A DNA stretch of 64,000 nucleotides from Pseudomonas fluorescens (GTDB lineage: Bacteria > Pseudomonadota > Gammaproteobacteria > Pseudomonadales > Pseudomonadaceae), in assembly GCF_900636825.1 (NCBI RefSeq), contig NZ_LR134318.1, forward strand, positions 3,505,501-3,569,500, read 5' to 3'. Of this stretch, positions 32,590-41,582 are shown piece by piece; position 1 is the stretch's first letter, and each line of letters opens with the position of its first letter. The notes below the pieces were generated by a model that was not told where the DNA came from, searched no databases, and was given only the letters and a program-made list of their open reading frames with translations. Made by a program: the position numbers and the translations under genes.

Positions 32590-33668
32590 ACAACGAAGCA
32601 ACCCGCACCACCGGCCTGCGCGGCCCTGGCATTTTTCTCGCGCAATTCATTTCGGATCAGGCGCCTTTCGACACGCTGGAAAACATCGCGCAATGGGCCG
32701 CATCGCAAGGCTATAAAGCCATCCAGTTGCCGACGTCGGGCACGCGCTACATTGATCTGCAGCGCGCCGCCGACGATCAGCAGTATTGCGACGAACTGAT
32801 TGCCGTCTGCGCTCGCGCCGGCGTGGTGATCAGCGAATTATCGACGCACCTGCAAGGCCAGTTGGTCGCAGTGCATCCGGCGTTCGACAGCCTCTTCGAT
32901 GACTTCGCCCCCGAAGCGCTGCGCGGCAAACCGCAGCAGCGCACGGAATGGGCGATCGAACAGTTGAAACTGGCCGCGCGCGCGAGTCGGCGTCTGGGTC
33001 TGAACGCCCATGCGACTTTTTCCGGCGCGCTGCTCTGGCCTTACGTTTACCCTTGGCCGCAGCGCCCCGCCGGTTTGGTCGAGCTGGGTTTCGCCGAACT
33101 GGCGCAGCGCTGGCTACCGATTCTCGACTGTTTCGAAGAGGCCGGCGTCGACCTGTGCTACGAAATCCATCCCGGCGAAGACCTGCATGACGGCGCCTCC
33201 TTCGAGCGTTTCCTCGAAGCGGTGAATCATCATCCGCGCGCCGCGATCCTGTATGACCCGAGCCATTTGCTGCTGCAACAAATGGACTATCTGGGCTTCA
33301 TTGATCGCTATCACTCGCGCATTCGCATGTTCCATGTGAAGGATGCCGAGTTCCGGCCGGATGCGCGCTCTGGCGTTTACGGCGGTTATCAGGGCTGGGT
33401 CGAGCGCCCGGGCCGGTTCCGTTCACTGGGTGACGGCCAGATCGATTTCAAGTCGATCTTCAGCAAGTTGACCCAGTACGGCTTCAACGGCTGGGCCGTT
33501 CTGGAATGGGAATGCTGCCTGAAGGACTCCGCACAAGGCGCGGCTGAAGGTGCGGCGTTCATCGAACGACACATGATCACTCGAACGGAAAAAGCCTTCG
33601 ACGATTTCGCTGGCGTGACCGCCGACGAACACTCCAACCGACGCTTGCTGGGCCTTGGCGACCAGTGA
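32586..33668 (+). CDS. Sugar phosphate isomerase/epimerase-like TIM-barrel protein
   Basis: A 360-residue AP-endonuclease-2/xylose-isomerase-like TIM barrel. Metal ligands are visible in EIHPGEDLHDG (about 196-206), LYDPSHLLLQQMDY (about 222-235), FHVKDAEF (about 248-255) and EWECCLKDS near the C-terminus, the typical Glu/Asp/His pattern of this family. In 3-ketoglycoside pathways such proteins epimerise or hydrate the ketosugar made by a Gfo/Idh enzyme; a similar role here is inference from the gene order. It overlaps the previous gene by 4 bp and is followed by the permease. Confidence 0.9.
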   Translation: MNNEATRTTGLRGPGIFLAQFISDQAPFDTLENIAQWAASQGYKAIQLPTSGTRYIDLQRAADDQQYCDELIAVCARAGVVISELSTHLQGQLVAVHPAFDSLFDDFAPEALRGKPQQRTEWAIEQLKLAARASRRLGLNAHATFSGALLWPYVYPWPQRPAGLVELGFAELAQRWLPILDCFEEAGVDLCYEIHPGEDLHDGASFERFLEAVNHHPRAAILYDPSHLLLQQMDYLGFIDRYHSRIRMFHVKDAEFRPDARSGVYGGYQGWVERPGRFRSLGDGQIDFKSIFSKLTQYGFNGWAVLEWECCLKDSAQGAAEGAAFIERHMITRTEKAFDDFAGVTADEHSNRRLLGLGDQ

Positions 33669-33710
33669 TTCAACAGCGGTTACCGACATAACAATAAAAC
33701 GGTGATTGAA

Positions 33711-34922
33711 ATGAACGTAATGAATGCCCGACTCAGCGTCATGATGTTTTTGCAGTTCTTTATCTGGGGTGGCTGGTTCGTCACCCTCGGCACTTTCCTC
33801 TCCAGCACTCTGTCGGCAACCGGCAGCCAAGTGGGCATGGCGTTCTCGACGCAGTCGTGGGGCGCGATCCTGGCGCCTTTCGTCATCGGGCTGATCGCCG
33901 ACCGCTTCTTCAATGCCGAACGCATCCTCGCCGTGCTGCATCTGCTCGGCGCGGTGCTGCTGTTTCAGTTGTATCGGGCGGCGGACTTCAGCGTTTTTTA
34001 TCCCTATGTGCTGGCCTATATGATGATCTACATGCCGACGTTGGCACTGGTCAACGCCGTAGCGTTCCGGCAGATCAAAGACCCTGCGCTGGAATTCTCG
34101 CGCATTCGCGTCTGGGGCACGGTTGGCTGGATCGTCGCCGGTCTGGTGATCAGTTTCATGTTTGCCTGGGATTCGCAGCAAGCCATCGCGGCCGGCGCGT
34201 TGCGCAACACCTTTTTGATGTCGGCACTCGCCTCCCTGCTGCTGGGGTTGTACAGCTTCAGCCTGCCGGCAACCGCTCCGTTGAAATCCGCCAGCGGCTC
34301 GCCGAGCCTCAAACAGATGCTCGGCGTTGATGCGTTGGGGTTGCTCAAGGATCGCAGCTATCTGGTGTTCTTCCTTGCGTCCATTCTGATCTGCATTCCG
34401 CTGGCGTTTTATTACCAGAACGCCAATCCGTTTCTCGCCGAACTCGGTGTGACCAACCCGACGGCGAAGATGGCCATCGGTCAGGTATCCGAAGTGCTGT
34501 TCATGCTCCTGCTGCCGTTGTTCATTCAACGCTTCGGCATCAAGGTCGCCTTGTTCGCCCTCTTCGCCTACGGCAACAATGGCGACCAGGCTTTCATGTT
34601 GCTGATCGGCATTGCCTTGCACGGGGTGTGCTACGACTTTTTCTTCGTTTCCGGGCAGATCTATACCGATGCCAAAGCGCCTGAACGCTTCCGCAGTTCG
34701 GCGCAAGGCCTGATCACGTTGGCGACCTACGGCCTGGGAATGTTGATCGGCTTCTGGATTGCCGGGCAGATCACCGACCACTTCACTTCCGCCAACGGTC
34801 ACGACTGGCAAAGCATCTGGCTGTTCCCGGCCGGCTTCGCGCTGATCGTCCTGCTGTGTTTTGGGCTGGCGTTCAAGGGAGGCAATCATGCCAAAGGCGC
34901 GGTGGCTACCACGGCGCCGTAG
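33711..34922 (+). CDS. MFS permease, NupG/XapB-like, with a shortened helix
   Basis: A 403-residue transporter of the nucleoside:H+ symporter-like MFS branch. Landmarks: SVMMFLQFFIWGGWFVTLG near the start, SRIRVWGTVGWIVAGLVIS (about 122-140) and HGVCYDFFFVSGQIYTDAKA (about 304-323). The neighbourhood (LacI, Gfo/Idh, isomerase) suggests a sugar or glycoside as substrate. The helix after QRFGIK is only VALFALFAYGNN, about ten residues shorter than I recall for relatives, in which FGIK and LFAYG are separated by a full hydrophobic span. This may be an in-frame deletion that harms transport. The start is weakly supported; GTG 33702 and ATG 33720 are alternatives. Confidence 0.88.
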   Translation: MNVMNARLSVMMFLQFFIWGGWFVTLGTFLSSTLSATGSQVGMAFSTQSWGAILAPFVIGLIADRFFNAERILAVLHLLGAVLLFQLYRAADFSVFYPYVLAYMMIYMPTLALVNAVAFRQIKDPALEFSRIRVWGTVGWIVAGLVISFMFAWDSQQAIAAGALRNTFLMSALASLLLGLYSFSLPATAPLKSASGSPSLKQMLGVDALGLLKDRSYLVFFLASILICIPLAFYYQNANPFLAELGVTNPTAKMAIGQVSEVLFMLLLPLFIQRFGIKVALFALFAYGNNGDQAFMLLIGIALHGVCYDFFFVSGQIYTDAKAPERFRSSAQGLITLATYGLGMLIGFWIAGQITDHFTSANGHDWQSIWLFPAGFALIVLLCFGLAFKGGNHAKGAVATTAP

Positions 34923-34926
34923 GCCT

Positions 34927-36045
34927 TTACTCTTCGCCCATGGCTTGCGCGGCGGTCAGATACTCCACCAACGTCGCCGCGCACGCTTCAATCGCACCGT
35001 CCACCACCAATTCGAAGCCGTGGGTGTTCTCCGTCGGGATCGCCACACAACCGGCCTGGGCGCTGATGCCCGCGCTCATCACCGCGCTGGCATCAGAGGC
35101 GAAATCCACCAGCAATGCGAACTGCGGATCGTAGCCGCCGCGCCTCGCTGCATCCGCCAGCGCCGCCACCACGCCGCGCGAGTAGTAGCCCTTCTGATCG
35201 CCGCTGTCGATGATCGGATCGACACTCAGTCGCGTGGCGTATTCGCTCATGACCGGGCCGACTTCGACGGCAATGGTGATGTCGCCCGGCAAGTGCGAAG
35301 CGGCGTACATGGCGCCGGCGTTGCTTTCTTCTTCGAGTGTGGTGAACACGAAATAAGCGTCGTAGCGCAACTGGCTACGACGTTCGCGCAGTTGCGCCAC
35401 CGCTTGCAGCATGGCCACCACCGGCGCGCGGTCATCGAGAAAATGCGCGGCGATCGCATCGCCGACACGAAACGGTGCGCGCCAATGCTGACTCAACACC
35501 ACCCGCGTGCCGGGGCGCACGCCCAAGCGCTGCAAGGTTTGCGTATCGAGGCGGGTTATCACGTGCACGTCTTCCCAATGCACCGCGCCACTGAGCACAT
35601 CCTGCCCTTGCGGCGAGCCCGTGGTCGCGTGCATTGAGCCGAACGACAGCACACCCGGCAGCGTTTCGCGGTCGCCAAGAATGTCGACCGGACACACCCC
35701 GAAGTTCACCGGATTGGCGCCGCCAAGCGCGACCACGCGCAACGTGCCATCGGCTTCGACGCGTTTGACGACCATGGCAATTTCATCCATGTGTCCCATG
35801 ATCCGTACAGCATGGCGCGCCTGCGGATCAGCCTCATGGCCCTTAAGCAGACCGATGACATTGCCGGCCGGATCGGTCCAGCATTCGTCGCAATGCTGTT
35901 GCAGCTGCTCCAGGCAAATCGCCCGCACTTCATCTTCCTGGCCACCGGGCCCGCGGGCCATCAACAATCGGCTCAGCAACTCGACGGTGTCAGTCTCCTG
36001 TGCTTGATCTACCGCGCGCGGCGGCTGCGCCTGGCTGTGTGACAT
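34927..36045 (-). CDS. M42-family metallopeptidase (aminopeptidase/glutamyl-aminopeptidase-like)
   Basis: A 372-residue cytosolic peptidase of the M42 clan. Metal and catalytic positions visible are IMGHMDEIAMVVKRV (His about 81, Asp 83 position), the bridging Asp in FLDDRAPVVAML (about 197-208), FTTLEEESNAGAMYAAS (catalytic Glu and ligand Glu about 233-237), VEVGPVMSEYA, and the C-terminal ENTHGFELVVDGAIE with its ligand His. M42 enzymes form large tetrahedral or dodecameric aminopeptidases. A perfect AAGGAGG stands seven bases upstream of the ATG at 36045; the frame is open much further but upstream sequence is not gene-like. It is divergent from the RNase Z gene. Confidence 0.92.
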   Translation of the reverse strand: MSHSQAQPPRAVDQAQETDTVELLSRLLMARGPGGQEDEVRAICLEQLQQHCDECWTDPAGNVIGLLKGHEADPQARHAVRIMGHMDEIAMVVKRVEADGTLRVVALGGANPVNFGVCPVDILGDRETLPGVLSFGSMHATTGSPQGQDVLSGAVHWEDVHVITRLDTQTLQRLGVRPGTRVVLSQHWRAPFRVGDAIAAHFLDDRAPVVAMLQAVAQLRERRSQLRYDAYFVFTTLEEESNAGAMYAASHLPGDITIAVEVGPVMSEYATRLSVDPIIDSGDQKGYYSRGVVAALADAARRGGYDPQFALLVDFASDASAVMSAGISAQAGCVAIPTENTHGFELVVDGAIEACAATLVEYLTAAQAMGEE

Positions 36046-36216
36046 GCTCTGCCTCCTTGTGTATCGCCTCGAAATCATCTGTTGAAATTTAGGGCCTGGA
36101 AGCGCGTAAAAATTCACCGCGATTGATGTGATCGTGGTCATTTCGCATGGATACCGAGCGCCAAATGCGTTGTCGATATGGGCATCCCCACCGATTTGCG
36201 GCAATGGAGAACCACC

Positions 36217-37212
36217 GTGGACTTGTTGTTTCTTGGCACCTCTGCCGGCGCGCCGACGCGCCAGCGCAACGTCAGCGCTACGGCCTTGATCGAGACTTCG
36301 GGCAAAGGCTGGTATCTGATCGATTGTGGCGAGGCCACGCAGCATCAGGTGTTGCGCACGCCCCTGTCGTTGAACGAGCTGCGCGCGGTTTTCATCACCC
36401 ATGTTCACGGTGATCACTGTCTGGGGTTGCCGGGTCTGCTGGCGAGCGCCAGCATGGCCGGGCGCACCCGAGCGCTGGACATTGTCCTGCCGGCAGCCTT
36501 GCATCCTTGGCTCACGCTGAGCCTTTCGGTCACTCACTCGCACCTGTCGTTCGACATTCAATTGCATGCCGTGGAAAGCCTGAGCGAGTGGCGTCACGGC
36601 AACGTCCACGTGACGACCGTCGAACTGTCACACCGCGTCCCGTGCCACGGCTATGTCTTCACCGAATCCGATCCCGAGCCGCGCCTCGATGTGCTACGTC
36701 TGGATGCCGAGGGGATCGCGCGCGGCCCGCTGTGGGGGCAACTCGCTCACGGCCAGGACGTGGAGCATGGCGGCGACTGGTTGCGCGCGCGGGACTATCT
36801 GCTCAGGGCCCGTCCCGACCGGCGGATTATTGTCTGCGGCGACAACGACCGGCCCGAATTGCTAGCCGACGTGGCGGCTTCAGCGGATGTGCTCGTCCAT
36901 GAGTCGACGTTCGTGCAAGCGGCGATCGACCGCACGCGCGCCAGTTACGGCCACACCAGCGCCGCTGCCATCGCCGGTTTTTCCGAAGCGGCGGGTGTGC
37001 GCAACCTGGTGCTGACCCACTTCAGCGCGCGGTACCAGGCCAATCCTGCGCAGAGCCCGTCGATCGAGGATGTGCGCAACGAAGCGGCGACCCACTATCA
37101 CGGCCAACTGATTCTGGCGCGCGATCTGCAGCGCTATCACCTCGACCGCGAGGGACATTTGCAGCCGGTTTCCAGCGAGCGCAAACCACCGCGCAACGAC
37201 GCTCAAGGGTAA
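36217..37212 (+). CDS. rnz: Ribonuclease Z-like tRNA 3'-processing endonuclease
   Basis: A 331-residue metallo-beta-lactamase-fold enzyme. The metal site THVHGDHCLGLPGLL (about residues 62-76), HRVPCHGYVF (about 145-154), ICVGDN-like VCGDNDRPELL (about 207-217) and a late GHTSAAAIAGFSEAAGV/LVLTHFSARY segment are characteristic of RNase Z/ElaC. The family removes 3' trailers from tRNA precursors or acts as a phosphodiesterase. The GTG at 36217 has GGAG about eight bases upstream and matches the family's start (DLLFLGTSAGAPT); an ATG at 36178 precedes it. It is divergent from the M42 peptidase. Confidence 0.92.
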   Translation: MDLLFLGTSAGAPTRQRNVSATALIETSGKGWYLIDCGEATQHQVLRTPLSLNELRAVFITHVHGDHCLGLPGLLASASMAGRTRALDIVLPAALHPWLTLSLSVTHSHLSFDIQLHAVESLSEWRHGNVHVTTVELSHRVPCHGYVFTESDPEPRLDVLRLDAEGIARGPLWGQLAHGQDVEHGGDWLRARDYLLRARPDRRIIVCGDNDRPELLADVAASADVLVHESTFVQAAIDRTRASYGHTSAAAIAGFSEAAGVRNLVLTHFSARYQANPAQSPSIEDVRNEAATHYHGQLILARDLQRYHLDREGHLQPVSSERKPPRNDAQG

Positions 37213-37222
37213 TTGAACGGGT

Positions 37223-37495
37223 TCAATCGGCGCCTTCGTTGTCCTGCGCCGACGCTGCGTCATCCTTGGCCGCGTCGCCGGGCTTGCGTGATGGCGCACT
37301 CTCTTCAGCCCCAGGGTAACCGGGCAGCCCACGAGTATCGTCCGGGGTCATGACCTCGCCACTTTCCGGTAGCCGGTTGCCGTCGGTCGTGGCATTCGGG
37401 TCTTCGTCGCGGCCGGCAGTGCCGAGGACGAAGCCGTCATCATTCGGGTTCACGTTTTCTTCGAGCGGCGTATCTGGGCGCGATGAATTGTTCAT
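37223..37495 (-). CDS. Small acidic hydrophilic protein
   Basis: A 90-residue, probably disordered protein very rich in Asp, Glu, Pro, Gly, Asn (MNNSSRPDTPLEENVNPNDD at the start; PGAEESAPSRKPGDAAKDDA near the end). It resembles small pseudomonad proteins of unknown role that are found in stress-type gene neighbourhoods. The ATG at 37495 is preceded by GGAGGT, and the longer open frame upstream has no protein-like composition. It ends ten bases from the stop of the convergent RNase Z gene. Confidence 0.7.
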   Translation of the reverse strand: MNNSSRPDTPLEENVNPNDDGFVLGTAGRDEDPNATTDGNRLPESGEVMTPDDTRGLPGYPGAEESAPSRKPGDAAKDDAASAQDNEGAD

Positions 37496-37673
37496 GATTA
37501 CCTCCAAATCGCGTGGATCGAATCCTTTGGAATAACCATCGGGTTGCAAGTGCAATGCAAAGGACGAACGGCGCCCGCAGTGCATCCGGTCAATTCGCCT
37601 GAACCACTGATGGCTCAGAACGCTCCCAGTAAAAACACTGACTCCGAAAGCTTCAGCCCTGAGAGCAAGCCAC

Positions 37674-38792
37674 ATGGCCCAACCGCGATTTGGCATTGAA
37701 GAAGAATATTTTTTCACCGACCTGACAACCCGCAGGATGGTCGGCAGCCCGGAACCCAGGGTGATCAAAGCATGCAGAGCGGCGCTGGGCTCAGCGTTTG
37801 CGACGGAGATGTTTCAGGGTCAGATCGAAGTGGCTTCGCCGATCTTCAGTGATTTCATTGAGGCCGAAGATTACTTGCGCAATGCGCGCGCCAGATTGAT
37901 TAATGCAGTGCAGCCGTTCGCCTTGGGCTTGCTCTGCGCTGGCAGCCATCCGCTGGCGGATTGGCGCGAACAACTCGCCACCGACGAAGCGCACTTTCAG
38001 CATCTGTTCAAGACCTACGGCCACGTCGCTCGGCGCAGCGTGCTGTGTGGTCTGCATGTGCATGTGGAGGTGACCGCGTCTGTGGATCGCGTCCGCGTGA
38101 TGAATGAAGTGCTGCCATGGACGCCGCTGCTGCTCGCGCTCAGTTGCTCTTCGCCGTTATGGGATGGCGCTGACAGCGGCTTCATGAGTTATAGGCAGAC
38201 ATACTGTGATCAATGGCCGCGCATGGGCATTGCGCCGCTGTTCGCCGATCAGCATGAATATGACGAATATGTGGCGCAGCTGACGCGCATTGGCGCCATC
38301 ACTCAGCCTTGCGAATGCTGGTGGGGCGTCCGCCCGGCGGCACGCTTCCCGACTATCGAGTTGCGCATGACCGACGCTTGCCCGCGTGTGGAAGACGCGC
38401 TGGCACTCGCTGCGTTTTTTCGCATCCTGGTCGCGCACGCCAGCGCGCAAGCACGGCCCGGCTCGACGTATGACCCAACGGCCCGAGCCATCCTCGAAGA
38501 GAACCGTTGGCGGGCCAAGCGCTGGGGCATTCATGGCCGTTTCATCGTGGGTGTTGACGGCGCATGTAGGATCGAGCAGTGGTTGGCGCTCGCCGAGCAG
38601 CGCTTTGGCGAGACCGCGCACGCCTTGCACCTGCCAGCCCTGTTCCCACGCCTGCGCGAAATAATCGCCAAGGGCAGCAGCGCCGACCGGCAATTGGCCG
38701 CGTTCGATCAAGTCTTGCAACAGCCCCGCTCCAAGCGATCAGCGCTGTTTCACGTCGCCGATCTTCTGCTCGAGGAAACCGCAGCGGTCTGA
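37674..38792 (+). CDS. ybdK: YbdK-type carboxylate-amine ligase (glutamate-cysteine ligase 2 family)
   Basis: A 372-residue ligase of the GCS2 family. Its start PRFGIEEEYFFTDLTTRRMV (residues 3-22) holds the EEE metal-binding motif; CGLHVHVEV (about 122-130) is the substrate/ATP site, and WWGVRPAARFPTIELRMTDACP (about 217-238) is the family's GLR-like block. YbdK has weak glutamate-cysteine ligase activity in E. coli; the natural substrates are unclear. It is monocistronic or the first of a run of same-strand genes up to 43725 that look like a stress-defence locus. Confidence 0.93.
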   Translation: MAQPRFGIEEEYFFTDLTTRRMVGSPEPRVIKACRAALGSAFATEMFQGQIEVASPIFSDFIEAEDYLRNARARLINAVQPFALGLLCAGSHPLADWREQLATDEAHFQHLFKTYGHVARRSVLCGLHVHVEVTASVDRVRVMNEVLPWTPLLLALSCSSPLWDGADSGFMSYRQTYCDQWPRMGIAPLFADQHEYDEYVAQLTRIGAITQPCECWWGVRPAARFPTIELRMTDACPRVEDALALAAFFRILVAHASAQARPGSTYDPTARAILEENRWRAKRWGIHGRFIVGVDGACRIEQWLALAEQRFGETAHALHLPALFPRLREIIAKGSSADRQLAAFDQVLQQPRSKRSALFHVADLLLEETAAV

Positions 38793-38879
38793 TCGCCGGG
38801 GCGTGTCCGTTCCTCTTTCGGATGGAACCCCTGCCAAATCCCCGTTCTCTACCCAGAGTCAACCCACGGAGGATTACCC

Positions 38880-40202
38880 ATGATCGCCCCAGCAACCGGC
38901 ATGAAACCTGGCGAACGTTACGTCATTGAAAGCGTCGAGCGCGCTCCGCAATTTCCTGGTTTTTTTCTTGATGGCAAATATTACCTGGGCCCGGAATTGC
39001 AGACTGCAGTGGGTTGGCTCGAGGGACAGGACTTCATTTACGATCAACTCGACCCGACCGGCGAGCCGATCTACCCCAACCGGCGCGCCGGCACGATCGA
39101 TAATCTGGCGTTGATTCTGGATGACGGTTTGCGTCTGGAACTCAGCGCAGTCCCGTATCGCGCCGAAGCCGAACGTGCGCCCTCGGCCACAGAATCGATC
39201 GACAATTATCGCCAGACGCAGCGCGAGCGCACGTCGCCACTGGCCGGCAAACTGGTGGTCATCACCGGTGCCTCCAGCGGCATCGGTAGAGCAACGGCGC
39301 AGGCCTTCGCCGACCAAGGGGCGCGGTTGGTGCTTGCCGCGCGCGACGAAGTTGCGCTGGCCGAAGTCGTTGATGAATGCGTCGAACGTGGCGCTGCGGC
39401 AATGGCCGTGCGCACCGATGTCACGTCCAGCGAACAAATGCAGGCCTTGGCAACCCAGGCCGCCGAGTTCGGTGATGGCCGTATCGATATCTGGATCAAC
39501 AATGCCGGAGTCGGCGCGGTAGGCAATTTTGAAGAGACGCCGCTTGAGGTGCACGAACAGGTTTTGCAAACCGATCTGCTCGGCTATCTGCGTGGCGCCT
39601 ATGTGGCGATGCCGTACTTCAAGGCGCAGAAACGCGGAGTGCTGATCAATACGTTGTCGCTGGGTAGTTGGGTGGCGCAGCCGTTCGCCGCCGCTTATTC
39701 AGCGAGCAAATATGGTCTGCGCGGTTTGACCGAAGCCCTGCGCGGCGAACTGGTCGGATCGCCAGATATTCACGTTTGCGACATCTATCCCGCCGTCATG
39801 GACACCCCGGGTTTTCGCGACGGCGCCAACTACACCGGTCATGCGCTGAAGCCGCCAGCGCCCGTCTACGACCCGCATCGCGTCGCCGCGGCGATGGTCG
39901 AATGCGCGATCAAACCGAGAACCACCACTACCGTCGGCGCCGCCGCGACCGTGGCCCGCGCGGCGCATTTTCTTATGCCGGGTTTCCCGCAAGTGTCAGG
40001 TTGGCTGACACGGTTTGCCATTAAACGTCTGCCCGCTTCGCAGACCTCCGATGGCAATCTTTTCGCGCCGCCCAGCGGTCAGCGGCGTGTCGAAGGTGGC
40101 TGGCGCCAGCCCGCGAAACCTTCGGCGTGGCTGGTTGCCGGCGCGGCGCTGTTGGTCGGCGGCTGTCTGTTGGCGGTCAATCGCTCGCGTCGGCGGGACT
40201 AA
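38880..40202 (+). CDS. SDR oxidoreductase with an extra N-terminal domain and C-terminal membrane anchor
   Basis: A 440-residue protein. Residues about 1-105 form an unrecognised domain (PGERYVIESVERAPQFPGFF, later DGKYYLGPELQTAVGWLE) that is not part of classical SDRs. The SDR starts at about 120 (LAGKLVVITGASSGIGRATA), has NNAGVGAVG (about 206) and the catalytic YSASKYGLRG (about 278). A C-terminal hydrophobic segment (WLVAGAALLVGGCLLAV) followed by RSRRRD suggests anchoring to the inner membrane. GGAGG directly before the ATG at 38880 supports the long form. Substrate unknown. The N-terminal part could be a fused neighbour gene; it needs comparison with homologues. Confidence 0.88.
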   Translation: MIAPATGMKPGERYVIESVERAPQFPGFFLDGKYYLGPELQTAVGWLEGQDFIYDQLDPTGEPIYPNRRAGTIDNLALILDDGLRLELSAVPYRAEAERAPSATESIDNYRQTQRERTSPLAGKLVVITGASSGIGRATAQAFADQGARLVLAARDEVALAEVVDECVERGAAAMAVRTDVTSSEQMQALATQAAEFGDGRIDIWINNAGVGAVGNFEETPLEVHEQVLQTDLLGYLRGAYVAMPYFKAQKRGVLINTLSLGSWVAQPFAAAYSASKYGLRGLTEALRGELVGSPDIHVCDIYPAVMDTPGFRDGANYTGHALKPPAPVYDPHRVAAAMVECAIKPRTTTTVGAAATVARAAHFLMPGFPQVSGWLTRFAIKRLPASQTSDGNLFAPPSGQRRVEGGWRQPAKPSAWLVAGAALLVGGCLLAVNRSRRRD

Positions 40203-40226
40203 TGATGCTCGCCAGGAGGATCGACC

Positions 40227-41528
40227 ATGGACACTTTAGTCAGCGCTCTGAAGGCGCACGCCGAACCGCTGCCCGACCCTGACAGTGCCGAGTTTGCCGC
40301 GCTGTTCGACCGCTACGCCGATGCGCAAGTGGTGTTGATTGGCGAGGCCAGTCACGGCACTCATGAGTTCTATCAGGCGCGGGCGGCGATCACCCGGCAT
40401 TTGATCGCACACCATGGGTTTTCCGTGGTGGCGGTTGAGGCCGACTGGCCGGACGCCGACCAGATCGATCGTTGCGTGCGCGGCCGCGAACCCGCGCATT
40501 GGCACGACGCGGCGTTTTCACGTTTCCCCACGTGGATGTGGCGTAACACCGACGTGCAGGCATTCGCGCGTTGGTTGTTCGAGTACAACCAGACTCAGGC
40601 CGCCACGCAGCGCGTGGAGTTTCGCGGCCTCGATGTGTACAGCTTGCGCAGCTCGATTCGCGAGGTGCTCGGCTATTTGCAAGACACTGACCCGACAATG
40701 GCACGCGAAGCACGTGAGCGTTATGCCTGTTTGCTGCCCTGGCACGATGAGCCGGCGTTGTACGGGCACTTCACCGAAGTGGGCGGCATGGCCACCTGCG
40801 AAGAAGCCGTGCTTGAGCAGTTGCAGGCATTGCTCGGGCAACGCTTGACCGCGATGGAACACGACGGCGAAGCCTTGTTCAACGCCACGCAGAATGCGCG
40901 AGTGGTGCATGCCGCCGAGCAATATTATCGGGCGATGTACCGAGGCAGCCGCGAATCGTGGAACCTGCGCGACCGGCATATGTTCGAGACCCTGCAAGCG
41001 TTGCGCTCGCGACAGGAACGCGACGCCAAAGTGGTCGTCTGGGCGCACAACTCGCACATCGGCGACGCGCGGGCCACGGAGATGGGCGACAGCGGTCAGC
41101 TGACGCTGGGCCAGTTATGTCGCGAAGCACTCGGGCGCGCCGCCGTGCTGATTGGCATGGGCACGGACCACGGCAGCGTCGCTGCCGCCGATGACTGGGA
41201 TCAACCGATGCGCATCAAGCAGGTCGTTCCCGCTCTGCCGCGCAGTTGGGAACGGGCCTGCGCCGAAGCCGACATACCGCGAGCGCTGTATGACTGGCGC
41301 GACGACGATCACGCTGTCCTGCGTGAAGCCTTGTCTGACCGGCGCCTGGAGCGTGCCATTGGCGTGATCTACCGCCCGCAGACCGAGCGGCAAAGCCACT
41401 ACTTCGATGCAACCTTGAGCGAGCAATTCGATGCGTGGCTGTGGTTTGCCGAGACTCGCGCAATCACCGCGCTGAACACCACTCAGTCGTCGAGTCACGA
41501 GGAAGATACGTTTCCGTTCGGCTTATGA
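40227..41528 (+). CDS. Erythromycin esterase-like protein
   Basis: A 433-residue member of the erythromycin esterase/EreA-like superfamily. Diagnostic segments are LIGEASHGTHEFYQARAAIT (about 34-53, with the catalytic Glu and His), HHGFSVVAVEADWPDADQID, FARWLFEYNQTQ, LDVYSLRSSIREVL and VVWAHNSHIGDARATEMG (about 271-288). The well-studied relatives open macrolide lactones, but most chromosomal homologues have no proven substrate, and resistance should not be assumed. The start has AGGAGG at 40213-40218. It follows the SDR gene by 24 bp and is probably in the same operon. Confidence 0.9.
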   Translation: MDTLVSALKAHAEPLPDPDSAEFAALFDRYADAQVVLIGEASHGTHEFYQARAAITRHLIAHHGFSVVAVEADWPDADQIDRCVRGREPAHWHDAAFSRFPTWMWRNTDVQAFARWLFEYNQTQAATQRVEFRGLDVYSLRSSIREVLGYLQDTDPTMAREARERYACLLPWHDEPALYGHFTEVGGMATCEEAVLEQLQALLGQRLTAMEHDGEALFNATQNARVVHAAEQYYRAMYRGSRESWNLRDRHMFETLQALRSRQERDAKVVVWAHNSHIGDARATEMGDSGQLTLGQLCREALGRAAVLIGMGTDHGSVAAADDWDQPMRIKQVVPALPRSWERACAEADIPRALYDWRDDDHAVLREALSDRRLERAIGVIYRPQTERQSHYFDATLSEQFDAWLWFAETRAITALNTTQSSSHEEDTFPFGL

Positions 41529-41582
41529 CTCTCAGCGCAGCTCGCCATTTCGAACTCGTTGTACAACCCTCTGGAGGTACTC

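Noticed and set aside
36046..36609. N-terminal extension of the M42 peptidase
   Set aside because: A perfect AAGGAGG and ATG at 36045 define the start, and the extension overlaps the divergent RNase Z gene.
40227..41528. Macrolide resistance determinant
   Set aside because: The protein belongs to the erythromycin esterase superfamily, but most chromosomal members lack proven macrolide activity and there is no mobile context.
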